Below, piece after piece: positions 1 through 10,900 of a DNA stretch of 64,000 bases; the first letter of the stretch is position 1; every line of letters starts with the position of its first letter. The notes below the pieces were generated by a model, which saw only the letters and a program-made list of their open reading frames with translations, was not told the origin of the DNA and did no database searches. The DNA is from Ciona savignyi (Eukaryota; Chordata; Ascidiacea; Phlebobranchia; Cionidae), in the NCBI GenBank assembly GCA_000149265.1, contig CH003350.1, forward strand, positions 621,218 through 685,217, given 5' to 3'. The translations under genes and the position numbers were made by a program.

Positions 1-741
1 GTTCTGTCGATATTGGTCGGCTGAGTAATATGTATTAATTACCAACTAACGGACCAAAGAAAAGTTTAAATATCTATTTAATCACCAACTTCTGAACGCA
101 AATGACTTCTGAAAACTCAATATCAACCTGCTGATATATGAAAAACATTTATTAACAGTGATTACCGGGAATGTGCATGGTCACGGGATTATTAATTGCC
201 CATAGCTGAGTATATAATACAATTTGTTATCAGTATTAGACAACAGTGATGCAAAAAGTCTGCAGTGATGAAAAAAAATTTAATAATCTAAACTAAAAAC
301 TAAAAAGTCGTATTTCGGCTACAATTTTTTCGACGATTTTTTTGTTTCCTTATAGACCATATAATGGCAAAACGGCTACTTGAATTTATCTATATAAAAA
401 ATATCTACTATACGGATATAATTGGGATGTTTTATCACAATATTACACTCTTAACTGTGATGTATATCGGTATACTTACTTTAAGTTGGTTATACCTTAG
501 AGAAATATACCGGATTAACATCGTGTTGGCTCCACCCAGTGTTTATTTGGAATGGAAAGAGTTCGCACTTAGAGCGCTAAAGAGTAAATTCATTAAAAGT
601 TCACCGCCGTCATACCTTACGGTTACATCATAACGTTCGACTAAGACTGCTGGAGCCAAGAGTATGCCAATTTCATCTTTTAATGCATTTTTTAACCAAG
701 AATATTAAGAAACGGACCCATTCCTTTACAAAAAATTAAAC
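1..741. other. Upstream flank of the ADCK1 gene, no supported gene
   Basis: AT-rich DNA upstream of the ADCK1 start codon. An 89-codon open frame at 364-633 (+) has a hydrophobic middle, but it has no family resemblance I recognise, no splice partner and no homologous context, so I do not call it a gene. The promoter of ADCK1 should lie here, but I see no convincing TATA element. Confidence 0.5.
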
Positions 742-3700
742 ATGAACAGTTTATGGCGGGTCGTAAAATGGACGGGAACCAGCACATTTTTGGGATTAAC
801 TGGAACGGTTTTGTTGGATGCAGTAGAAGTTTTAGATTTAACTGATCAACCACTGATACGAGCAGCAAGGACAGGCCTTACTACTGTTTCTATTATTTGT
901 GATTACAAACTTTCTTTGCGTAATACCGCAATAGACTCACCAGAATTCAACCAAGCCAAATCACAGGTACGTAGACTTCGAATTTTATATTAACAAAGTA
1001 GGCTGTGAAATATCTCAAAAAACATCCATGCATTATGATAAACAATGAAATATCTCAAAAAACATCCATGCATTAGGCTATACCATGGTATAATGACTGT
1101 CGTTTTCCCACCCCACAATCACATGTTGTGTCCGAGTGTTCTATGGGATGTCGTTGATCAGACAGATGCTTGGTTCCGGTATCCCTAAATACTAAAGGAT
1201 CGCTTGGACCGCATGGAGCGTTCGTTCTGGGGTTGTGATTAGTGTTTGGGACAGGGTTAGAATTACTTTCCATAGCAATCTAAGTAATCTGTAGTATTTA
1301 GCGGCACCCCTTTGTTCTATGTATCTTTGGGAAAAGATTTTCACTTGATGTAAATTTTGTGGGTGAAACTTACTGTGGTTTAAACTCTTCGTAAAGTAAT
1401 GTATGTTGATATTCCGTTAATTCGTATTAGTTGAAACGGATGTGCGTTGATATCTGTGTTGTTTAAATGTTATATGGATTGATAGTTGTGCAACTTTCGA
1501 GGTTTAACTTCCTGTAAAATTCAAAAGGCAATGTCAAAACTTAGTAACCGGTATATTCCTAAAAATACGACACATTGTAATATATTTCCCAACTCGACTA
1601 ATGGGTTACACGAACGATAACTTGTGTTATAACGACTGTTGCTGTTCCACACAAAGATATAAAAATAGTTATGATTTGTTTTTAAAAACAGCATGTTTTG
1701 TGTAGTCTTTTATTTTGAAATTTAGATTACCCGGTACAAAACTGAGCATTACTAAACTATACTTCAAAGGTGCACCCGAATGACTTTATTATATGCTCAA
1801 TACTATTGCCCTCTCGTCAAGTTCTCCCTTGTGTTTACTTGGATTCTATTCTATACTAAGATCGGTTTTAAGAACAAAAGCTCTAATCTTGCGAATTAAA
1901 TTTTCACATGAATACTTATATAAAACAAATTTCTTAGGCTCATTCAAGGTCAGCGAAGAAGTTACTTGCACTGTGCTGGAGAAATCGCGGCACATATGTA
2001 AAAGTAGGTCAGCATCTTGGAGCTATGGACTACTTGCTTCCAGGGGAGTACACAAAAGTTTTGAAAGTTCTTCACAGCAAAGCACCACAGAGTAGTCTAG
2101 AAGAAATACATGGGGTAAGTTCCAAATAGAAATACAGCAGAATTTATCTTACCACCAATGACATAGAAATAATCGAGATAATAAAGCAATCAATCCACGC
2201 AGGTATTAAAGAAAGACTTGAACATAGAAAGTGTAGATGATGTGTTTTCGGAATTTTGCAAAACACCAATAGGTACGGCTTCACTGGCTCAAGTTCATAA
2301 AGCAAAGTTAAAAAGTGACGGCTCAACAGTGGCAGTTAAGGTGCAGCATCCAAAAGTACAAGATCTTGCAGACAAAGACATGGACATGATGGATGGGGCA
2401 GTCAGGTGCGCTGTGAAATAACAGTAATTTGTAGAATGATGGAAGTACCGGTAATATTGAATTAAACTACTCAGGTTATCATTCTTATTCATGTGTGAAC
2501 ATTAATATATTACCTATTACTTTAAATCAATTTCTACTTAAATAAATAAATATCTTATTAATAAATATCTTATAGTTATTATTTTCAATTTCCGATTAAA
2601 TTAAGCAGAACAAAACTTAATATTAAAAAAAGCTTTTTTTCTAAAAATGATTAAGTTTTTTAGTTAGTTTTCTGCCCAAAACTTTATAGATTGGTGAAGA
2701 AAGTCTTCCCGGAGTTTGACTTGATGTGGTTAGCGGAAGAGACAAGGACTAACTTGCCCCTGGAACTTGACTTTCTTGTAGAAGCTCGAAATTGCACAAA
2801 AGCCGCAAAGAACCTCAAATGTTTTGATTGGGTCAAGGTAGTTTTGAGTTAAAATTGTTCGAAATGTCATTGTATTTTGTTTATTTTGTTCATTTATTAA
2901 TACATTTAAATAGATGCAGTAACAGTTACATATTTGTTACAAGACTAGAGGTCTTGTGATATGTATCAACATTTCACTGTACGGATATCCCGCTATGTTA
3001 TATATTGTATTGGTTTTTAAGGTAATTTATACCAATACCAGTTTTTTAATTAATGTTGTGTTTTAAATTTGAAATACCTTTAATACATAATAATAATATT
3101 ATTAAAGTTTTTTGTTTAAAATCAATGCTATGTTTCTAGCTTCCTCGTTTGTATTGGGACTACTGTACACATCGTGTTATGGTCATGGAATTCTTAGAAG
3201 GAGGTCAAGTTAATGACTCCGACTATTTATGCAAGAATAATATTGATTTTCGGCATGTTTCAAGGTATGGACGTCGCCATGTTTTTAATTTGTTTACCTA
3301 ACCATCGTAATTCATTTAAAATAATTTACTGCAATTTGATTGATTTTCTGCTGTTTTATTTCTGAATATTATTGCTTGTGTCCTAATTTTTCATAAAGTC
3401 ACTGACTTTCCTAACTTAATTTTATGTCTATTAAACAAAATATTTTCTCCGGACAATTAAATTAAAAAGATGTACAAAACCTGATCATTTTGCACCATGA
3501 TATATAATCCGAGAAAGTACTTGTGTACGTGTGTTGGATTTATTATGTAGTATTACATGTCAAAATATTTTCTTAACTCAATTTTAATAGGCTTTTAGGT
3601 AAAATGTTCAGCGAAATGATATTCGTTCATGGCTTTGTGCACTGTGATCCACACCCTGGAAATATTATGGTTCGTTGGAGACAAAATCAGCAAGGGGATT

Positions 3701-6168
3701 CAAAATTTAAAAAACTTGCCTCTTATCTTGGGATATGCAAGCCAAAGTTGGAAGTTGTTCTGCTCGACCATGGGTTATATAGGGAACTGTCAAAAACATT
3801 CCGGTATGATTTGACATAAACTTCTGTACATGTATTGTAAGTTGTGTCACTTTGTATGGTAAATAGCTGTAGTAAAATATATTTAAAGTAGGGGGGTTCG
3901 AAATTTCATTTCTTACTTTTATTTGAAAGTATAATACAATCTTACATTGTCGCCTACAATGTAATCACTAGTTATTGATTATTTTAAATGCTCAATATTT
4001 TGCAGATACCACTATGCAAGTTTGTGGCAGTCAATAATTACCTTTGATATGGCTGGTCTTGAAACCCATGCACGTGCGTGTGGAAGTGGAGATATGTTTC
4101 CTCTGCTTGCTACCATCGTCACTGGGAGATCATGGCAGGTTGTTGGCCGAGATGGAATTAAAAAGTGAGTACGAGCAAATAAGCACATTATAGGAAATAT
4201 ATAATCTTTGTTTTAGGTTTTTTTTGCTTCTTTACTACATTACAGTTAAGGAGGAAGGATAATGCAGCAAAAGTACAGTAGTGACAATGTAACATGTCAG
4301 TGAATACACATGGTATATCTGAGAATATAAAACAACATGGACTTAAACCTTACCTGAACTAAATTAAAAACAAATGCGATGAACTACTTTAAATAAAAAT
4401 TAATAAAATTAAAACTGGCTGTCGTAAGCACGACCCAGTACTGAGGGTGGAGATTTTATACAATTTAAGTAGAAAAAAAATCGTTCCCATGTGCCGAGTG
4501 CAGCAGAACTAATCCATTGGTCTATTTGCTATAGTGTTGATTTCACGCGTGAAGAAGATGATGAAATACGGGATGGAGCTGGTCAATTCCTTCCTCATAT
4601 TTCCACTGTGTTAGGCAATGTACCAAGTGAGATGCTCCTGGTTCTGAAAACAAATGATCATCTGCGTGGGCTAGATGTAAGTTTATCTGTTTGTCTACCA
4701 TGCTCATTTTGTCACCCTTTATATTTTGATCACAACTTTTTATGTTATTTATTTTGTTCGTGCAATAGAGCTAAACATTTTTTTTAGTTTTTTCAAGTAT
4801 TTAAATAAACATTACACCAGTTTGTCAACCTTCTTTTCAATTTCCATTTATCGAAAATTTGTTTTAAGTATTTTATGGAAATATGGTATAGAAAAGTGTT
4901 TTCTTTTTTGTTTAGCAAGCATTGATTTTGGCTCATTTTAGTAATTACCTTTTATCATACATGCAACAGCACACATATGGAGTGCGTGGCCACGCATCTG
5001 GTTTTGTGGATATGTCAAAGTGCTGTTTGCGGGCCTTGCGTGAACTTAAACATGAACGGATTGATCCGAACCTTCCTGCTGTTACGAAATGGTGGAAATC
5101 GATGCAATCTGACTTCAACATTAATATCGACTTGTTAAAGTTGTTCGTTTACGAGTGGTTGTTGTGGGTATGTTTTTAATTAAACTTTATGTAAAATTGC
5201 TTTGCACAGCAAATAATACATGCAGGCAGATATGGGTTGTATTTTTTATTAATGGTAGACCTGATCTTATGGGATAAGTCTACAACCACAAGTTTGGCTT
5301 GTTAATGTTTCAGCTATATACAACACATTACGATAGTTTTAATATCCCGACTGTAGGCCCGAGGTAGTTTGATGTCTTTCTACTACAGTTTCCCGCCCCC
5401 AAGGCTAATCAAGATTGTTCTATCCAACACTGTTATAAATAAAAGATTCGTCATAGCTATTGCAATGTTTTTGGTTGACATTTTAACCTCTGGATTTTGC
5501 GTTTTTGTGGCTGACATCGAACTGTTTTACTAATTAACATTGTTACACAACAGAATATTCGTGGTAGCTATTGCAATGTTTTTGGCTGATATTTTAACCT
5601 CTGGATTTTGCACCGATGAGGCGATGAATACTAATCTGTGTAACTATGTGTGGCATGCTGTTGGCTTTTGCGTTATGATAAGATGTCGATGTATTTATTA
5701 TTATGTTTTAATGATTGGACATATTACCAATTGTCATTCAATAGCTTTTTACTGCCATACAAATCTAATGATGCCTTTGTTATTATAATTCTTTTCACTA
5801 AACTACAGTTTCAAGCACTGAAAGATGGCTGGTAGGTATATAAAAAATGTAAACAACATAGTAATTTACCAGTCATGTTCACAGGAATGCTATTTTAATA
5901 ACAAAAGCGACATCGAAATGATAAGTGGAGGAAAGATTGGCCGTGTCTTCTGACGCGACTTTAATCATTACTACTAATCAATTACAATATGTTATCCAGG
6001 CGTTACAATTGGCTGGCTACACTGAACATGACCAGGGCAAGAGCAAATCGTCGCCAAACAGAACAAAGATTAGCTCTGCGTTTGTACTTCGGGCATCTTG
6101 ACTTTCTGCCATTTTTGTTTTTACTTTTAGCGAAATCCCCGTTTTTCATTTTAGTAAAATTTAAATGA
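742..6168 (+). CDS. AarF domain-containing kinase 1 (ADCK1), 11 exons
   Basis: Atypical UbiB/ADCK kinase of mitochondria, linked in animals to inner-membrane lipid and cristae homeostasis. Exons: 742-966, 1938-2114, 2203-2405, 2690-2837, 3140-3264, 3591-3803, 4006-4164, 4535-4676, 4970-5167, 5809-5831, 6000-6168; all phases agree and give about 593 residues (human about 530). Family motifs are seen in order: KxGQ (KVGQH, residues 97-101), the Ala-rich nucleotide loop GTASLAQVH (158-166), lysine K180 in VAVKVQHP, catalytic loop HCDPHPGN (310-317) and DHG replacing DFG (352-354). A basic insert of about 16 residues (near 322-345) separates HPGN from DHG compared with human. The N-terminus has a hydrophobic stretch as in ADCK1, and the C-terminus ends in a hydrophobic LDFLPFLFLLLA-type tail. 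The 23-nt microexon 10 and the last exon are the least certain part. Identity is secure. Confidence 0.9.
5446..5611 (+). repeat. Direct repeat inside ADCK1 intron 9
   Basis: A segment of about 55 bp (5446-5500) recurs at 5557-5611 with a few substitutions; the period is 111 bp. Both copies share the core attgcaatgtttttgg. The repeat falls between exon 9 and microexon 10, and neither copy joins in frame to the neighbouring exons, so I treat it as an intronic tandem duplication. Confidence 0.75.
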
Positions 6169-6199
6169 AATTAAAGTGAATCTGTACTGCTGGCTGCAT

Positions 6200-6205
6200 A
6201 ATAAA
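6200..6205 (+). terminator. Polyadenylation signal of ADCK1
   Basis: AATAAA hexamer 32 bp after the ADCK1 stop codon, in AT-rich sequence. It is the first canonical hexamer after the stop, so it is the likely 3' end signal. Confidence 0.6.
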
Positions 6206-7504
6206 ATAACCAATCTTGTACGTAATGGTGTTTCCGAATTCAACGAAAACGCCTAGGGAACAATCCTAAATTTAGATTTTGTGGATATCTAGGTATTGTT
6301 CGAAACCATATTCGCTACATTCGTTTTATTTAATAACTGGGTAATTAGGTGATGCGCTACGATCCCAAGAAAAGCAAAAAAAAATTAATTTTGTAAGATT
6401 AAGAGGAAATTCATCTGGGATAAAACCCTATGTCATGTTCGGTACCATGTATGAAAGTTACCTAATTTAAAAACTCCGTTTAGATTATTTGGACGGTAAA
6501 AAACTTCATGTTTCTTTCTAAAAAAAGGTGAACTAGCTTAATATTTAACACTTTGCAATTCCTAGTTCTTTCCAGTCCAAAAATATCAGCTAACAAGGGA
6601 CAAAAAGTGCGACGTTTTATATATTTGGTATTTCCGGATTTCCTAATTTGTTTTTGTAAAATAAACGGTCGATGTAATTATTAGATTACTAAAAGTTTTA
6701 ACCTAATAAGATAATTCCTTTTTGTAGAATAGCTGGCAACGGGGCATGCGTGTCTAATGGGTGAAGGTAGAAAAAACGGATTAAACACCATCTATCACTC
6801 TCGATATCAAAGTAAAACCATAATGACTAAAAATAAAGCAATTTGAAATGAGAGTGTTATGTTAAAAAAAAAATTCATAACTTATATTGAGAACGGAGAG
6901 ATAAAAGTGAGGCTTAAAAGAATAGTCAACGTTTTGCTGCGCCTACTTTATATTTAAACATTAAATCAAGGAAATTTAGGCCTATGCAATTAATTCAATC
7001 ATACACCATAGTCCTTATCATTGTCCTTATCTTTCATAGACTAATTTAGATTAAGATACGAAATTGAAGTCATGCTTTCAATTAAAAAGAGTAATTTATA
7101 GATTTATAAAATCCGCAGCGAAGTTTTATCGTTCACACTTGCAAAAATATTAATTTATAGTGGTCAAACTGACATGTAATGCCGGAAGATACCTTTATTT
7201 CTATCTTTAAAAGGATAAACATAGAAAATAACGTTAATAACGAACCGCATTAAAACATGGCGCCAATGGTTAACATAATATTTTCATAGACAGAAGGATT
7301 GTCTCTTTAAAATGTCGTACTTTAATCATTTAAAGGCAATTAAGTTTGGTAGTTTAGTGATTTTAATCTTAACATAATTATGGCTATTATCAATATAAAC
7401 CTATATAGCAGCCTCTTTGCGAAGAAAATTTACAGAAGGAAGTGAGTATAATGACAACGAGAAAAAAGTTTAAAGATATGTATTTTGTTTGTTCGGTGGA
7501 GAGT

Positions 7505-7511
7505 TATATAA
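7505..7511 (+). promoter_or_regulatory. TATA box of the secreted-peptide gene
   Basis: TATATAA lies 58 bp upstream of the peptide gene ATG at 7569. The element and the flanking 60 bp are retained in the duplicate (TATATAA at 16454-16460). A start of transcription about 30 bp downstream, near 7535, would leave a short leader. Confidence 0.5.
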
Positions 7512-7568
7512 CGGAGGTCGGTTAGTTCCGTCTAGCACAATATTTGTGAGCGAACTTTTAGAATCACC

Positions 7569-7923
7569 ATGCGATCTACTTGCAGAAACTCAATTTTCCT
7601 GTTGTTTCTTATTTTAGCTTTTGATCAACTTTATGCGGAAGCAGGTAAGTAGCACTGATAAGTCTTTCCTTTGCATTGGTAAATGATTTTAAATATTATC
7701 ACGCAGCGTTCAGCAGAAGAAGGACCTTCCTTGTAAAATGTTTCTTCTCTTACTGCAGTCCTCGGTGGGTTTCTCAACGACTTCCTTGCAAGTTATCCCG
7801 CCGTAAGTTACCCGTGCATTGTTTACCAGCATAATTGATAACTATAGAGTATTTGTGTACCTTCGCGTCATTTAGCCCGGGTTCACCCATAAGCCTTGGC
7901 AGGCGTTTCTTTTATTGAAGTAG
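7569..7923 (+). CDS. Putative small secreted peptide precursor, 3 exons
   Basis: I do not recognise this protein. Exon 1 (7569-7644) encodes a classic signal peptide: basic start MRSTCR, hydrophobic core IFLLFLILAF, then LYAEA. It ends in a perfect gtaagt donor. Exon 2 (7759-7802) follows a strong pyrimidine-rich acceptor, keeps frame and ends in another gtaagt donor; it encodes VLGGFLNDFLASYPA. Exon 3 is uncertain. The nearest acceptor gives 7876-7923 (PGFTHKPWQAFLLLK, then stop; 55 residues in total). An alternative with a better acceptor, from 8156, would add only five residues (TEGCA). Both options are conserved in the duplicate. A TATA box lies 58 bp upstream. The splice signals and signal peptide support a real gene; the function is unknown and could be a secreted bioactive or defence peptide, which is only a guess. 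Confidence 0.45.
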
Positions 7924-10900
7924 TAAGCGTACCCTCGCACGCAAGCTGGACCACCAATTCGGAATAGTGTGCGCGGTGTGTATTTGGCTTAAACCTTCGA
8001 GTCTATATCACATGGTGTAGAAAAATAAAAAATGGATGTGACAGTTTGAGGCTTGTTTTTATCCGTGTGCATGAAGACGTTTAGGTAAATTGTGGCCGGT
8101 TTTTCAACTGTGGACGAAATAAAAACCTAATTCAGCTTCATGTTATTTTGCAGACAGAAGGTTGTGCATGAAATGTCAAGTCCTCATTTGTCCCCAAATG
8201 TTGTCTTATAGCTGTTCTTCGCTCTTTGGAGGTTCAACATGCTGAAGTGTACTATTTCATCGTTTCCTAAAGCGGTTCATTTTATGTATATCCGACCGAA
8301 ACACTAATACCTTATTGCTTAAAATAACCTCATTTTCATCGCAATTATGTGTTTACCTTATGCACACATTTTGCGATATAATACCACCACTCATTAACGC
8401 AAAAATAAAACATATTTGCAAAAAGACGGCCTATTTATGTGGTTATCAATAAAATAGGATAATTCGTTGTAGATTTGTAAAAGCACAAACCCTCATGATC
8501 CTGAAATACCAGCGTCGGAGTCAAATTCTTTGGTCGTGTTTTTACGCGTGATAAAAAAAATAAATGAAGGTGTTTTCTACGTTTTCCCAGGAATTGTTCT
8601 TTAACAAAGTAAAAAATTATTGTTGCTTACTTACGAGCACAAACCAAATGCTTAAAAACTGTGGATCGGACTGTCATGTTAGAATACAACGGTCCTACGG
8701 TAGAATACTTAAATAAATATACGAGGGGCTACAACGATATATTGCTAATCGCGATACTTCCCAGCTACGATACTAAAAATCGTACCACGGACGCATTATT
8801 TATCAAGAAAATTTAGCAACACTTGCCTAAAATTGTTTTTGGAGTATATCGTTTAAAATAGAGTCTATGCGATCACAAACGCATTGTTATTCCGAACACA
8901 CATAGAAACACTTGTTATTGTGATGTAATCGTCGAAACGAAGTTCTGCGTCTTTTATTGTATCGATAATATTACTTAATAGCTTAACTTAAGTTGTATAA
9001 CGTAATAAAAATTTACGTTGACAAATTAAACAATCAACGTGTCAATGGTACTTTGTGTAATTGAAGTTACTAGAAAAACAAACGCTAAAAATTATAAAAC
9101 TACGTCTATCGACATCTGTTAAATGTATTCGTAGCTTACGCAAATGCATGGCCGATTCCTTATACTAACACTAGATATAACTTAGTAAGGTTTTTGCAAC
9201 ATTTAGAAATGTGGTTATTTTACTTGCAAGCTTATAGTCACATACAGTAGTTTTATTGTCATTAAGAAACGCATAGGAATCTGTGAAATACGTTTTCTTA
9301 TGTTTTGCGAATTATTCATGTTTACTCACGACAATCGCGATTATCGCGATACGTGACGCGCATTTATCGATACTTTTTTAGATGTGATTTTTGCAACCCT
9401 ACATAAAAGTGGTATATGGTTCTTTTGTCCCACCCTCACTGCTTAGACAATTCTATTTGGTGAACAGAACTTACAGCAATTACATCACTTACTTTGGATA
9501 GAAAATTTTGGTTTGCAAAACGTTGGGTCAATTACTAAAATCTACCCGATAACTTGCATAAACGTCGACTCTGTTGCCTTTTTGGCTCCAGACCCCAGTT
9601 AAATTACAGTTGACGCCGGCCGCCCAACGCGCCCACCGAATGCATATTTATGCCGACTACCAGACTTGTTTGCTCTTGTTGCCGTCTTTAACCCAATGTT
9701 GCTTAAAGTTCATTTTGTTCTCTCGCCAACACTTGTTTAACCCCGAGGTTAATCCAATTATGTTCTCTCTTTATTGTTGTATACACAACTACCGACCTCA
9801 TTTGTCCTAACGAGCCTTTCCGCCTCATCTATCACTTACTCCCCATTCTCCCAACCACTGTTTTAAATCACCAATATTTGTTTCCAAAAATCAATTAAAC
9901 AACAGTGAATTCTATGGGGGAAGTGCGAACGACCTTCAGATCACCTTTTCAGGAACAAAAGGTTGTATCAAGATGTATCAAAACGTAATTGAACTTCCGA
10001 TAAAATATGATCCCGACCCATTTTGATCATAAGTGCAATTCACCACACGCTACCGTCAATATTTTAGTCGTAGAAAGATAAATATATCTATAACAAAACC
10101 AGTAAAATAAAAAAATCGTAATGGGCCGTTCGGTCACGCAAAAAAATATGGTCTCTTACTTACAAAGCGATCTCTGTGATGTTAAAGGTTTCTGTGTATT
10201 CAAATCGTTTTGCCCTACGTCGTGAACCGTCAATTTCAGCTTCTTGATAACCAGTTTAATATAAAATGGAGGAAAGGAGTTCTGTTATATCGGATTTCCA
10301 CAATTCATTAATCACGTGTTATAATTACTACCCCTAGTAATGGGCATGTAACCAGACAGCAGCCTTCGTATTTGCGATTTAAGATAAATGTTTGTAATGA
10401 ACCACTCTGGAACGTTAATATCCACCCACAGTTATCATTTAAATTTTAAATATTTCTGTATAGTAAGTTAAATCATACCAACTACAGCTATATTAAATGA
10501 AAAAAAAAACTATATAAAACATATATAAATATCGCAACTAAAACAGGTGAAACTGTATTTTGGTGGAAATCCGACAATGGTAAAACAGAAAAGAACATGT
10601 TGTGTAAATCGACATATTTGTTACATCTTGGCTTCTTCGCAGGTGGGATGCTGCGGTTCATAGTTCGTTCACCTGAGTGACCTGGCGAGCAGTGCACTGA
10701 GCAAGCGTTATCTTTTAAATTAAGTAGAACCTACCAGCATTTGGTTTATTAACGCCTTTGCTAGTTAAACTGTTAGTTATTACAATTAGCTAAGTTTTTA
10801 CTTAAGGTGCGCGATATATGAAAGGTAATGTGGATAATATGTACATGATGCGCGATATACGAAGGACAAAGGTAATGTGGATAATTACACAGCAGCAAGA

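Larger units (their letters stand above)
6690..10740. repeat. Segmental duplication, copy 1
   Basis: Long segment that recurs in the same orientation at about 15628-19880. The two share scores of colinear stretches, for example the block starting aacctaata near 6700/15640, the TATA-promoter peptide gene near 7500/16450, and the cgcgattatcgcgatacgtg block near 9340/18345. Copies differ by substitutions, small indels and some larger gaps. Weaker colinearity continues beyond this limit (11.1-11.3, 11.74-11.97 kb against 19.98-20.16, 20.3-20.4 and 21.0 kb). Edges are approximate. Confidence 0.85.

Noticed and set aside
364..633. 89-codon plus-strand frame upstream of ADCK1 with a hydrophobic middle
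   Set aside because: No family resemblance, no splice context, and AT-rich codon content as expected of chance.
1073..1273. 66-codon minus-strand frame in ADCK1 intron 1
   Set aside because: Lies inside an intron in antisense with low-complexity composition and no recognisable domain.
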